DNA from: Lathyrus oleraceus
Lineage: Eukaryota > Streptophyta > Magnoliopsida > Fabales > Fabaceae
Length of the DNA stretch: 64,000 nucleotides
Assembly (NCBI RefSeq): GCF_024323335.1
Contig: NC_066581.1
Location: 440,039,816-440,103,815, forward strand
Direction: 5' to 3'
The translations under genes were made by a program, and so were the position numbers. Under the pieces are notes generated by a model. It saw only the letters and a program-made list of their open reading frames with translations, searched no databases and was not told where the DNA came from. Below are positions 1 to 11,210 of this stretch, one piece after another (position 1 is the first letter of the stretch; each line of letters begins with the position of its first letter).

Positions 1-910
1 TACTCGACCAGACGTCAACGGACGAACGGGAGAAGCTCGACGTTTATCGACACCAACGGAGAGGTGACCAGACATTAACAAATGACTGGGAATACTCGAC
101 CAGACGTCAACGGACGAACGGGAGAAGCTCGATGTTTATCGACACCAACAGAGAGGTGAACACTTCACTGGGGAAGGAAAACAAAATATTTGCAACCGGA
201 AACCAGATAGGACGTTTACCGATGACTCTACTGGGGATCTCTGGTTGGGGAACAACCAGACATTTACCGATGACTGGGATGAGACTCGATGTTTACCGAC
301 ATCGAAAGATGATGTTTACCGACATCAAAGAAAAGTCGACCAGACATTTACCGATGACTGGGGAAGGGTACAACTATACGTCAACGGACGAATAGGAAAA
401 ACTCAGCGTTTATCGACACCAACGGAGAGGTGAACAGACATTTACAGATGACCTGTGGGGAAAAATACAACTATACGTCCACGGACGAATAGGAAATACT
501 CAACGTTTATCGACACCAACGGAGAGGTGACCAGACATCAACGGATGACCTGGGGTAAGATATAACTATACGTCCACAAACGAATAGGAAAAACTCAACG
601 TTTATCGACACCAACGGAGAGGTGACCAGACATCAACAGATGACCTGGGGTAAGATATAACTCTACGTCAACGGACGAATAGGAAAAACTCAACGTTTAT
701 CGACACCAACAGAGAGGTGACCAGACATCAACAGATGACCTGGGGAAAGAATAGATGTTACACACATCGAAAGATGATGTTTACCGACATCAATAAAGGG
801 ACGACCAGACATTTACCGATGACTGGAATAGGACTCGATGTTTACCGACACCGAAACAATGGTGTTTACCGACACCAAAAAAAAGGACACACACGGGTGC
901 AAACATGACA
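1..910 (-). repeat. Tandem repeat array, about 95-97 bp unit, in host element 3' region
   Basis: Direct reading shows recurring phrases such as GAGGTGACCAGACATCAAC and CGTTTATCGACACCAACGG. The phrase GAGGTGA starts near 426, 523, 618 and 713, giving units of 97, 95 and 95 bp. Flanking positions carry shorter variants with GATGTTTACCGACATC (about 285-345 and 770-880). The array is cut off at the window edge. It lies in the 3' region between pol and the 3' LTR. In pea and vetch Ogre elements this region is known to breed tandem repeats that can seed satellites. Small open frames here are by-products of repeat periodicity. Confidence 0.8.
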
Positions 911-2110
911 CTTACCGGTATCACAAGCACGACATCTTCAATATGTCCAGGCAAGGTTAAACACTTGCTGGGGATTTCACTGGGGAGAATCAAGCTTTCC
1001 TTCCACGGACGGGTGAGGAAATAAACCTCTCTGGGGATACCAATCCTGAATGTTGTCAGGAACAACTGTAGCAAATGTGCCGTACAGGTGTTGAACATCG
1101 ATCCGCCTCTGCCGGGGATATGATCTGATTAGATTTAACACATGAATGCATATGTTTAAATTTTTCCATGGTGTAATGCTCCATATTGAATGGAAATGCT
1201 ACGCAATTTGAGGATGCAATGATCACTACATGCAAAAAAGCAAATGATGAACTCCTGCCGGGGAGAAAACAGATTAAACTCTGTGGGGATACTCTGTCTG
1301 AGGAAGGCTCTGTGGGGAAAGGAAAGATCCCAACGGGGATAACCTTCACTGGACCCAATCCACTCGGGGACTCTGCTAGGGAAACAAACAATGCGACTTT
1401 ACTGGGGAGAACTGTCAATCCACAGGTAGGATAAACTCTGATGGGGATAGACTTCCACTGAACCGGATCCACTCGGGGAACCTGCTGGGGAAAACCATCA
1501 ACACAAACCTCTACTCGGGAGATCTACTAGGGGAAAACTTCACAACCCTGATGGGGAAATGCATACACCACCCTGTTGGGGAAATAATATACCAGACCAT
1601 GCTGGGGATAGACATCCACAACACTGCTAGGGAAAAGCGTTCATGACCACGCTGGGGATAGCAGTACTTCAAACCAGACTGCTGGGGAATAAACTCCACT
1701 GACACCTCCATTGGGGATACAACATACTTCCAACTCGGTGGGGATTAAAAAACTTCTGACTCAGTGGGGAACTTGGCAGCTTTCAGACTAGCTGGGGATA
1801 AACCACCTCCAAGCCTCCTAGGGAGTCATACTCCACAATTGTCTCTGCAGGGGATAAAAATAGTTTCGATAGCTTTCCGACTTGCTTGGGGAAACAGTCA
1901 CTTCCAAGCCTGCTGGGGAATCATCCTCAATCCGGCTGAGGAATTCCTGATCTGGACTACGCTGGGGAGACAAGTCTCGAACTTGCTTCAACTGCTAGGG
2001 AACATCCCCATCCTCTTACACTACAGGACAGTGCTGACAACATCTCTGAACAAAACCATGGCTTATCTGCCTCAGTCAGGAATCCCAAGGTGACAACCTG
2101 CAAAACAGCA
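911..2110 (-). repeat. Degenerate CTGGGGA-rich 3' region of host element
   Basis: No gene is seen. On the plus strand the sequence carries CTGGGGA or CTAGGGA about every 30-60 bases (sense strand TCCCCAG). The same texture fills the 3' regions of elements 1 and 2, so it marks a shared element compartment. One copy at 1365-1382 matches the family primer binding site at 15 of 18 positions. The region probably evolved by amplification of a short motif, then decay. Confidence 0.65.
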
Positions 2111-2807
2111 CGACAAACATGCCCTAGGGGATTTCATGGACAAGATACGCTCAAGTGTCCTCAACATTCAAAATGATTTTCAAATGTTTTATCTTTCTGC
2201 ACGTTATTGTCTGGCCTTCCTGTTTTTATATGCAATGTTTATCAAAAATTCGGACGTTTTCGCAAACAAAACAGTAAAAATAAAACAAGAGAGCAATTTA
2301 TCTGAATAATGACTTTTATTCATTGAAAATGGGCCTGAAAAGGCGAATACATCAGGAAGCAATTCCTAGGAAGAGGTAATTGCGCACAAAAAGGAAAAAT
2401 CTATCCTAATGGCAATGTGAACACGGCATCCACTATTTTCCCAATTCTGTTATGACTCACAGATCATCAATTTCCTCCCAGATTCCTTGCTTTCTGAAAA
2501 GAATGACTGGACCGATCCTATCCCTCGAGATGGTAGACACTGAAGCGCGATGAAGTACAGATAACTCAGACTGTAGTCTTCGCCTTAATCCCTCTTTTGC
2601 CTGGATCGCCCTTGCGGGTTTTCAATCCACCGGGATACCCATTTTTGCCTAAGCCGCCCTTGCGGGTTTTCGACTTACCGAGTGTACCAATTCTTTTCAT
2701 TTTTTATCCCTAACTTTTGCCCGAACCTTTTCTCTCTGTTTTTTTTTGGTTCGCCGGGATGCCCTTTTTTGCCTGGACTCTTTTTTCTTTTTGTCCAGCG
2801 GGTCAAT
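2111..2807 (-). other. Host element sequence just downstream of pol, with two GNRA-type hairpins
   Basis: This is a non-coding stretch after the pol stop. In sense orientation it contains two short hairpins, CCC-GCAA-GGG, at 2657-2666 and 2609-2618, each next to a GGCTTAGGC or GATCCAGGC phrase. The same arrangement follows pol in elements 1 and 2. The rest (about 2111-2570) is AT-rich with no recognisable feature. Confidence 0.6.
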
Positions 2808-3267
2808 TTATGCGAAGTATTTTTTGACTACATCTGAGTTAACAGCGGACGGAAAATCTTCACCATCCATAGTTGTAAGCATCAAGGCTCCACCAGAGAA
2901 AACCTTCTTAACAACATATGGACCTTCATAATTAGGAGTCCACTTGCCCCTGTTATCTGTACCGGGAGGAAGGATCCTCTTCAAAACTAGATCACCAGTT
3001 TGATAGCTTCGAGGATGCACTTTCTGATCAAAGGCTCTCTTCATCCTTCTCTGATACAACTGCCCATGGCACACAGCTGCTAACCGTCTCTCTTCGATAA
3101 GGCTTAACTCGTTAAACATTGTTCGAATCCACTCAACTTCATCAAGCTTGACATCTAACAAGACCCTTAGAGAAGGAATCTCCACTTCAACTGGTAGGAC
3201 AGATTCCATACCATACACAAGGGAGTAAGGGGTTGCCCCGGTCGACGTACGTACTGAGGTACGGTAC
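2808..3267 (-). pseudogene. Host element pol, integrase C-terminal fragment
   Basis: This is the 3' end of the host element's pol. It reads from the integrase core end through the C-terminal module (a GKWTPNYEGPYVVKK block like that of elements 1 and 2) to the stop at 2808. It is in frame as far as the element 1 insertion at 3267. The open part from the methionine at 3218 is 136 residues, but that methionine is internal, not a real start. The integrase fragment itself has no lesion. It is a pseudogene because upstream pieces carry stops and two large insertions. It is clearly related to, but diverged from, the integrase of the two inserted elements. Confidence 0.9.
3263..3267. repeat. Target site duplication GGTAC, left copy (element 1)
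   Basis: The five bases GGTAC lie directly before the TGTAAG start of the 5' LTR and are repeated at 31571-31575 directly after the ...CTACA end of the 3' LTR. A 5-bp duplication is normal for Ty3/gypsy integrases. Confidence 0.97.
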
Positions 3268-4566
3268 TGTAAGACCCCAATTTTGGGCCCTAAGATCCCT
3301 TATGGCCCATATCATTCATATCATAACTTCAAGGATCACTGCATGCCCTAGCTTTCCTCCTAGTGGGTAGATTGCCTTGTGGGTCGTTTCTTGATCACCA
3401 AGCATACTTTGCATTTGTATATCTTTGCTTTCATATGTTTATCATTCAAAAAGTACAAAAATATTGTCAGTCTAACCTTGTTGCTTGCAGTTGAAGCAAT
3501 CATCAGCAATTAGGTCAAAGTCAGTCATTGATCAGTCAAAGCAATGGATGGTGGCCATTCTTGCAGAATTTGGGCACCATGATCAATAATCAAGAGTTCA
3601 TATATCTGGGACATCATTTGAAGTCAAGTTCTCAAGGAATTAGGGCTTGGAATTCATCAGAAGTGGTCCAGTCATCCAAAACCCTAGAAAAAGTCAAACT
3701 TGGTCAACTGTTGATTTAATCAATGATTTGGTGGATAGAATTGATCTGAAGAAACTCATTCATGCTTGTATAAGCCTCATATATCATGTCAAACCTCATC
3801 ATGGAAGAATTTGAAGTAGAATCAGAAATTTCCAGAAATAGAAAGTGGACCTGTAATTTCAACTGCCAAAATTGGAAACTTCTTGATCTTAAACTTACAT
3901 CATGATACAAGCTCCAAATGAATTTTTGCCCAACATGAAAGTTGAAGATCTTGTTCTCCCATTTTCAAAAAGTCCAAGAACACCCAAATCCCATGTGTGG
4001 TTGTCAAGATATGATCAAATCATTTTCACCAATTTGTGAACTTCAACAAGCCATATCTCTCAAACCATAAGGCCAAATTTGATGGGGTTTTTTCCTACAA
4101 ACCACATTTTTCATCCTCTTTCCAAAAATATAAATTTCATACACCAAAACCCTACCAATCAAAATGGCATTTTTGGACCTTTTCATTTAAATTCAAAGTT
4201 TGACCAAACTTTGACTTTTTGATTCTTTGACTTTTTCTTGATTTGGCCAATTGGGAAATGTTTCATATGTCATTTGTGATTTGCTCCAAGCCATAAACCA
4301 TGTTCATATCACCATTATACCATAATTTTGGCAAGAGATGCAAAATGGTCAAAATGTGCAAATTGGTTTCATTCAAATAAGGCAAGCTAGCAATTCAAGT
4401 ACAGATTAAAAACAGCAAAAACATGGTCTATTTGCAGCCTGTAGCAGGCCCAATTCGTAGCAGCACACACCCTCCATATCCACTTTGGTACATACTTAGC
4501 AAAATACAAATCATGTCATAAAAGTTAATCAAACTTAGCATTCCTTAAACCAGCTCTAAACAGGCA

Positions 4567-4574
4567 TATAAAAG
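4567..4574 (+). promoter_or_regulatory. TATA box of element 1 5' LTR
   Basis: TATAAAAG lies about 1.3 kb into the LTR, followed by a pyrimidine/adenine-rich stretch with CCCTAGAGAC. In element 2 a TATATAAA box precedes a related CCCTAGAGAC phrase, so the position is conserved between diverged LTRs. Transcription should start about 30 bases downstream (inference). Confidence 0.7.
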
Positions 4575-4946
4575 CAATTTTTCTGACAGAATAAACCCTA
4601 GAGACAAAAAGCTACAGCCTCCATTGCACAGAAAAACTTCTTTCCTCTCATCTGTCATTTTGGGTTCGATTAGCATTTTTCTGCCAAGACTCCAAGAACT
4701 CAAGCAACCTTTGCTTATTCCATGACCTAGTCACCATCTAGAACCCTGCTGCAGCAACATTTACCAGCTGAAAATCATCTTGAGTTCTGTTTTTTCCAAA
4801 TATACAAACATGACAAATCGAGTGTTGAGGGTTTCCAAGCATCAGTGAGCTAAAGAACTTCAAGCATCAATCATTTGGGACCATCATCTTCATCTGTTTC
4901 AGGCTTATACTACCAAAACAGTACTGCATCACGAATTTCCTCAAAA

Positions 4947-7909
4947 CAGGTAAGACAATCGACCTCCTCCTTTTACCATGCCATAATGTGTTTATGAAAG
5001 ATCCTTATATGCTGGTTTCAATGCACTTTGTTTCATTTAAAATGATGCTCTCACGATGGAGAAATCTGAACTTTCATTTTCATGACCAAACATGTTTTCC
5101 ATCGATTTGGCTTGGCTATGATGATTTAGTGAAAAGTGATGATTTATTCTTGTTGCTTGATGTTTATGGATGATATTAGAATGCTTGGTTTTCGATTTCT
5201 GGGCATATGAAAATTCAAGTTGCATGATGATGATGAATACTGTTGCTGTTTTGAAACCCTTTACTTTTTCCAAAAATCCAGCTCATGTATGTTGTTTGCT
5301 GTTTGTTGTATGAGCATCATGAGTGTGTGTTGCCATGTGGTTTCCATGTTGTTGTTTGATTTCGACATGATGATGAAGCTGAATGAATAAATACTGCTGA
5401 TGTTAAACCTTACTCTCACCAGAAATTCCACTTGTTGTGTTTGGTTTGTTGTTATTTTGATGTTGCATAATGATGTTCCATTGGCCATGCTTTTGATTGT
5501 GCCTGTTTGAAGTTGTCTGTGTGATGATAAACGTTGTTGATGATGAATATGCCTGCTGCTGTTTTGCAACCCTTATACTTTCTTCCAGAAATCCAGCTCA
5601 TATGTTTTGGTTGCTATTTGTCACATGTTGTATGCTGTTGTTTGGTTGCAGTAGGAACGTTACCAATGCCATGTTAGTTGCTTTTGTTGGATTTCGATTG
5701 ATTGCTTGATGGTGTTGAACACAGGCTGTTCATGTTAAACCTTATCCCTGCCCATGAAAATCCTTTTGAATTGCTGTTGATTGTGTTTGTTTGAAGTTGT
5801 CTGTATGATGTTTGAACATTGAGTGATAAACCCTGCCATGATAAACCCTGGCTTTTCCAGAAATCATGTTCTTATAAAGATTGGCTATTGTTATTGCTCA
5901 TGTTGCATGAAGTATTTCAATACCCGGCTGTTGTATGCTTGGTCGAATCATGTTGTTTGATGTTGTGGATGCTTGCTTGAAGACACCATGAACCATGCTG
6001 CTGAAACCTGCCATGATAAACCCTGTTATTTTTTCCAGAAAACTAGCTCATGTATGATGGTTGCTGTTTGTCTGTTGGTGTTTGAATGATTGTTTTGATG
6101 TTGATAATAACAATGAGCAAATGCTGCTGCTGTTCAAACTTATGCCATGCCTAGAAAATCCATGAGAACTATGTTGTATGCTGTTTGCTTGCTGTTGGTT
6201 ATGATGAGCACATGATGATGATGAACTTGGTTGATGATCTTGAAGCTGAACATAATGCCCTGCTGTTTGAAAAAACTAGAACTTGCATTTTTGTTGTGTG
6301 TTGTCGTATGATGTTTGCATGAGATCCACTATGCCAATGCCATGATTAGTTGTTGCTGTGCATTTGAGGTGGTTTGATCGATTGTTTGAAGCAGAACTTG
6401 GTGTATGCTGTAAAACCCTAGGGTTTTAGAAACCCTGAACCATGAACAACCATTGGCCGTGTACTGTTCCATTGGGAACTGGCCAATCACAACATTTCGT
6501 TGTGTAGGCCAAAACTGTGTCGTTTTGATAAGTGAAGGAGTTAATTACAACTCTGCCATCGGTTGACCACACGTTGACCCCATTTGCCATGCTTTCATGT
6601 TCATACTTCATCCATTATTCACTCAACTTAAACAATTCATTTTTAATTCAAATTTCATCCAAAAATTATGAAATTTTTTCCTCATGTTCATGAATGTGTC
6701 CTCTATTTTATGGTGAATTTTAATTAATTTTTCAGTGGCTGGATTTTAAATGATAATTGTTTTCCCAACATGTATGCCAAAATGACACCCTTTGCCATTT
6801 CAATTGTGAAATACTCATGTCATATCCTTTGAGCTTGAAATTTTTTGTGGTGAAACTAGACACATTGACCTTCATTTCCATATAAAGTTTGTGCATTTAT
6901 CATTTGTGGATTGAGAGTTATGATTTTCTGAAGTTATGTGTTACATTTGGTGCTATACCATGATCATGTATTTTCCCAATTTTTGTTCACATGCTTCCTC
7001 TTATCCAATTGACCTCAAATTTTGCATGAATGATCTATCATATGTCTAGTTTGTGTATGAAGTTTCTTGGAATTAATCATGCTGTTTTCCATTTGATTGA
7101 GAATTTTCTTCCATATTTGGTCATTTGTTGACTTTTTGTGCTATGCCTTGCCAAATCTTTTGTGAAATCCTCATACCATATTGTATGTCCATGAAATTTC
7201 ATATGTGATAACTAGACACCTCAAGCTTTGCATTGGTGTTAATCTCATTCATTTCTCTTCTGTTTTCAAATTGATATGATTTTTTGAAGTTGACCCATGC
7301 TTGTTGACTTTCACCATGCTTACTTGAATTTGGTTTGACTTTATGATTTTACTTGACTGCCTTCCTCTCATCCAAATGCCATGAAATTTTACATGCTTAC
7401 CATGTTAGATGTTAGGATTGAGTGTGATTTATTTCATAATTTTTGAAAATGTTTGGGTTGACGTTTGGATGAAGTCTTTGCTGTTGACTTTTGTATGCTT
7501 CTCTTGCCATGCTTTGCATTCATTTGTGTATGAAATGACAATGATGCATGATATAATTATGAATCCAATTGAGAATGCTTCTTGAATGTTTAGACTTGGT
7601 TTGGGTTGACTTTTCCTTACTGCCTTGACTTTTTTTTTTCTTTCATCTTTGACCCTAGGCTAGTCCTAGTGGTCTTCTAAGCTTATGTTGAGTTCATCTG
7701 TTTCAGGTTGAGCACCAATGCCCCAAAGACCTTTCAATTTTGATTGAGTTGGTTTGTTTATCATGTGCTAACACTTGTTTTGTAGGTGACTCATATGCTT
7801 GAGTCTTTGTGCCTTGCACAATTGGTCCCTCTATGGTTGACTTTTTGTTTATCCATTTGCCTTTGATTTTGACTGTTGAACTGTTTGCTAATAAGTTTGA
7901 CTTTTTCAG
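4947..7909 (+). other. Candidate leader intron inside the LTR (R/U5)
   Basis: A near-consensus donor, CAG|GTAAGA, has its GT at 4950. Three candidate acceptors follow, with AG at 7705-7706, 7784-7785 and 7908-7909. The middle one has a CTAAC branch-point-like motif at 7768-7772 and a T-rich tract. The three acceptor motifs recur in the diverged LTR of element 2, where the donor position reads CAG|GTGAAT. Splicing here would remove much of a long leader full of ATGs. Exact use of the sites is not known. Confidence 0.4.
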
Positions 7910-8579
7910 GTACTTTAGTTGCTTAAGTTCTTTGAACTTGCTTGCTTGCTTTGCTATTTAGCATTTGCTTTGAGGTATAAACCTTTCCTCTTCATGTAGT
8001 CTGGAGACCCGGTCTGTTATTTGACCGGGCAAACTGTCTGAAGTCCTCCTTAAGAGGCAATGCCTGTGTTTGTTTAAATTTGTCCTAAGCAGGAAAAGTC
8101 CTTCAAGTAAGGCAATTGGTGGAAGGTAGGGATAAGCAATCTATCCCCCACTATTCAGTGTGTCCTCTCTTTGCTCCCATTACATGGTTGAAGCATTGAG
8201 ATAAATACCCAAGATCTAATCGAGTCAATAATGTGGAGAGAGTTCCTACTTTCTGAACTCCCACACTTTCTTTGATGCTCTCTCTGATTTGAGATAGAAG
8301 CAATGAGGCACACCCCTCATCTCCTTTTCATCCGCTTCACCTGAGCCCCTCAATGGCCAGGTTAAGAGCGACCCTTACCTATTACAGTGGACTTTCAAAG
8401 TCAAACCCTCTTGTGTGAGCCCCCCATTGCTTGGCTATAGAGTGTGCTGTTTGTTATTCATTGATTGATTGATTGCTTCATATGCACATGTTTGCTTGTA
8501 TGTTATGCATTTATCATCACCCATTACCATTAATGCATGATCATACCATTTGTCTGTGTGACTTTTATCATTGTTGTTT

Positions 8580-9170
8580 GCCCATTGAGGACAATTGTAA
8601 GTCCATTGCTTTGGCATTTGCTCCTGTGATATGGAAGGATAGAGTGTAAGACCTCATTGGTCACTCATATCTTCTGTTTATCTGTGTGTATGTGAGGATA
8701 CAGTTATAAGTCCCTGTAAGTTGGCATCTGTTGTCCTATGATCATAATTTGATCTGTTTGATTTGTATGTGAGGATACAGTTATAAGTCCCTGTAAGTTG
8801 GCATCTGCTTTCCTGTGATCATAGTTTGTTTTATCTGTTTGTATGTGAGGATCCATTGTAAGTCCCTGTGATGTGGCATTGGATTTCCTAGGACCATACT
8901 GTGGAGTTAACCTAAGTCCAGATAGATTGGCAGTTGACTTCCACATTTCATCTTTGTTTTTCTTTTGAGGAGATTAGTGTAAGACCATTGAGTGGCATCT
9001 GATATCCATTTCTGTTTTAGGAGACTGGTGTAAACCCATCTATTGGTATCCGGTATCCGCTTTTATTTCTTTGCCTGTGGAGATTAGTGTAAGACCATTG
9101 AGTGGCCTCTGACATCCCGTTTTGTTTTAGGAGACTGGTATAAGACCATTGATTGGCATCCGGTATCCGT
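8580..9170 (+). repeat. Degenerate short repeats inside LTR of element 1
   Basis: Related units built on GAGGATACAG...TAAGTCCCTGTAAGTTGGCAT start at about 8694, 8771 and 8847 (spacing 76-77 bp). They are followed by variants with GAGATTAGTGTAAGACCATTGAGTGGC (from about 8967, 9088). The same block is present in the 3' LTR (about 29960-30550) and, diverged, in both LTRs of element 2. Confidence 0.7.
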
Positions 9171-10096
9171 CTTTCTTTGTTTGTTTATTATTATCCATTG
9201 CTATTCCAAAGGACACACTTGAATCATCTCCCATATGATTTCAAGAAGTGAACCTTCTAAGAAGTTTTACTATCCATCCTTCATCCATTCATCATTCGTT
9301 ATGTCCTAAACCTTTTCACACTTTATCTTTTAAACTTGACATAAGTGTTGTGCAAACATTTTCATGTTTTTCTAACTAAAAACCTGGACCCAAGTCCTTG
9401 ACTTTTTTCAAAACTCCATTTCATAATACTTATTTGAATTAACCTTAATCATACTTTGACTCCATTTTCATAATCATAATCAGTAACTTCACTCATTCAC
9501 TTGTTTTGGCTTTGTCCATTAATGCTTTCATACATGAGCTATAGGTTTGATTTATCTTAGTGGTTGATATTAATCTCACCTTCTGTCTTTAGTGATTGAA
9601 TTGTAAGCCTTCCTTGCCTATTATAGGGTTAACCCCTCTCTGGCAAGTTGAAGCTGTTCTCACATGGTGGACGTTGTTGTTTGTATAAGGTTGAGTTTTC
9701 TCCCGTGGATAACGTAAGACCTAGGGTTTGTGTTTAAAATTGAACCTAACCCACTTTTGGAAATCTTTTAGCCGAACTACGGCGTTCTGATCCTTACCTT
9801 TGATGGAAGGTACGTAGGCAACGGGTTCATCCGTTCGAACCCAATAATAATAAAAAAATGTATATTCTTTTCTCATCATCCCAATCATGTTTGCACAATA
9901 TTTTTGTCATGACAAATAATAACTTAGCATAACAAGTGTGAAAAGGGCTCCCTAGGAGTACCTAGGACGTAGTGGGTGCCTAACACCTTCCCATTGCGTA
10001 ATTTACCCCTTACCCAGAATCTCTGATCTTTTTATTAGTTTTCTACGTGTAAAACTTCTTAGGCTTTTGTTCGCTTTTTAGCCAGTCCTTTGGATA

Positions 10097-10102
10097 AATA
10101 AA
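10097..10102 (+). promoter_or_regulatory. AATAAA polyadenylation-type signal near LTR end
   Basis: AATAAA lies about 85 bases before the LTR end. It is kept in all four LTR copies (31481-31486 here, and 34373-34378 and 56216-56221 in element 2). It may define the end of R; if so U5 is very short. Assignment is by position and motif only. Confidence 0.45.
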
Positions 10103-10109
10103 AGTGCGG

Positions 10110-10118
10110 TGGCGACTC
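10110..10118 (+). promoter_or_regulatory. Partial primer-binding-site copy inside LTR (TGGCGACTC)
   Basis: TGGCGACTC in the LTR end region is identical to the first nine bases of the primer binding site at 10193. It is conserved in element 2 (complement at 56200-56208). It could offer a second pairing site for the tRNA 3' end. Confidence 0.55.
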
Positions 10119-10192
10119 GAAATTTCACGTATCCCTTAGCTTATGGTTTAATCGATAAATCATATAGCGACGAATACACCGCTACAGAAAAG

Positions 10193-10210
10193 TGGCGACT
10201 CTGCTGGGGA
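10193..10210 (+). promoter_or_regulatory. Primer binding site of element 1
   Basis: TGGCGACTCTGCTGGGGA lies six bases after the 5' LTR and begins with TGG, the complement of a tRNA CCA end. Ogre elements are reported to be primed by tRNA-Arg, and this sequence fits that description (tRNA identity from memory, not checked). Minus-strand DNA synthesis would start here. Element 2 has an identical 18-mer. Confidence 0.93.
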
Positions 10211-11210
10211 TTAATAATCACCAGAATCCTCGGTGGTATTGCCTACTTTTCACCCTTGTTGTGATATATGTTATTATTTGTCATTTCTGACATATTTTTG
10301 TACAATTTGGGATCACTGTATTGATTGTAATGTGTGAATTGCTTGATATACATATGCTGTTTGCTTTGGTGATCTGTGAGATGAGTTCTATACCCGAACT
10401 CGAGTGCTCTCTAGGATAGGAGAATGGCATAGTCTTGTCGACTGGTGTGGAGTAGTCCTTAGCCAGTTGACTTGCGAGACCATTCACTTGGTGGAGGTCA
10501 TGTTGAACTAATAATGTCACACAAGTTATTTGTGGTTAGGCATTATTCTTTCAATCATGTTCCGCAGAAGCCAAGGACCTTAGTTTACCAAACCCATCTT
10601 GGCCTATTTTTAGGACCGTAGTGCGGAGGTCGTTCAGATGTCAGTTCTGATACGATTGTTACGCGATACTACACTCATAAGAGTTTCTCTTGAGAATATT
10701 CTTGGAATACGAGTATTCGTTCCTCCGATAATATTCGAAAGATGGAACGATGATTATGGGAACCTCTGATAGAACATGTCTGGCAGGTTTAAACCCTAGT
10801 ACACTCCCTTTGGGTGGTTCTTAACCGAGACTCCATGCTCGTGACTCTCAGCAAACCCGTGATTCGTGGTTGAGTCGTTCAAGCATTGTTAATATCAATG
10901 GATCCCGGATCAGGTGTAAAACCTAAAATCCATCAAAGCGGCTGGTTGATATTAAGAATGTCTGAACCGGTTCATGTACCGTTAATATCAATGGAACTTG
11001 GGTGTCGATAAGGTGAAAACCTAAATCCACCAAAATGGATGATTGATATTAGGGATACATAGAGCTTTCCCACGACCTTTGTTTGGTGTGCTTTGCTTGA
11101 TCCTTGAGTGTGTTTGTTGCATTCATACATTCACGCATTCATCCGCATTCATGTCATAAAAAAAGAAAATTTTCAAGGAACTTAAAGGGTTATTTGCAAA
11201 ATTTTCAGAC
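10211..11210 (+). other. 5' leader of element 1 between primer site and ORF1
   Basis: No gene is seen. The leader is about 95% like that of element 2 by eye. It contains two tandem hairpin-forming units (10889-10955 and 10982-11051), then TA- and purine-rich sequence up to the ORF1 ATG. An in-frame stop lies about 19 codons upstream of that ATG, which fixes the start. Confidence 0.7.
10889..11051 (+). repeat. Two tandem leader hairpin units
   Basis: The first unit has arms TTAATATCAA (10889-10898) and TTGATATTAA (10946-10955), with TGGAT/ATCCA as an inner stem. The second has TAATATCAA (10983-10991) and TTGATATTA (11043-11051), with TGGA/TCCA inside. The units share sequence and look like a duplication. 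They are conserved in element 2 (55270-55339 and 55368-55432). Their place between primer site and first ORF suggests an RNA role such as packaging or dimer formation (inference). Confidence 0.6.

Larger units (their letters stand above)
1..3267 (-). mobile_element. Host Ogre-like element, 3' segment (decayed)
   Basis: This is the downstream part of an older Ogre-like Ty3/gypsy element on the minus strand. It holds the integrase C-terminal end (2808-3267) followed, in the sense direction, by a non-coding 3' region that runs off the window at position 1. It is cut at 3267 by element 1; the sequence resumes at 31571. Joining the two sides and removing one copy of the 5-bp duplication restores a continuous integrase reading frame, which shows that they were one element. 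Its own LTRs are outside the window. Confidence 0.9.
3268..10186 (+). repeat. 5' LTR of element 1 (6919 bp)
   Basis: The LTR starts TGTAAGACCCC and ends ACCGCTACA (TG...CA). It repeats at 24645-31570. A TATA box at 4567 suggests U3 is only about 1.3 kb and that R plus U5 is over 5 kb. No coding region is recognisable; the small frames inside are not conserved. The 5200-6420 part is low-complexity DNA rich in TGTTG/GATGATG with loose repeats around CCAGAAATCCAGCTCATG (about 5270, 5585 and 6035). It is also the part least like the LTR of element 2. Confidence 0.97.

Noticed and set aside
132..908. Short ORFs and evenly spaced repeats at the left edge, CRISPR-like at first sight
   Set aside because: The repeats are adjacent degenerate units without unique spacers, in a plant retroelement. 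This is a minisatellite-type array, not CRISPR.
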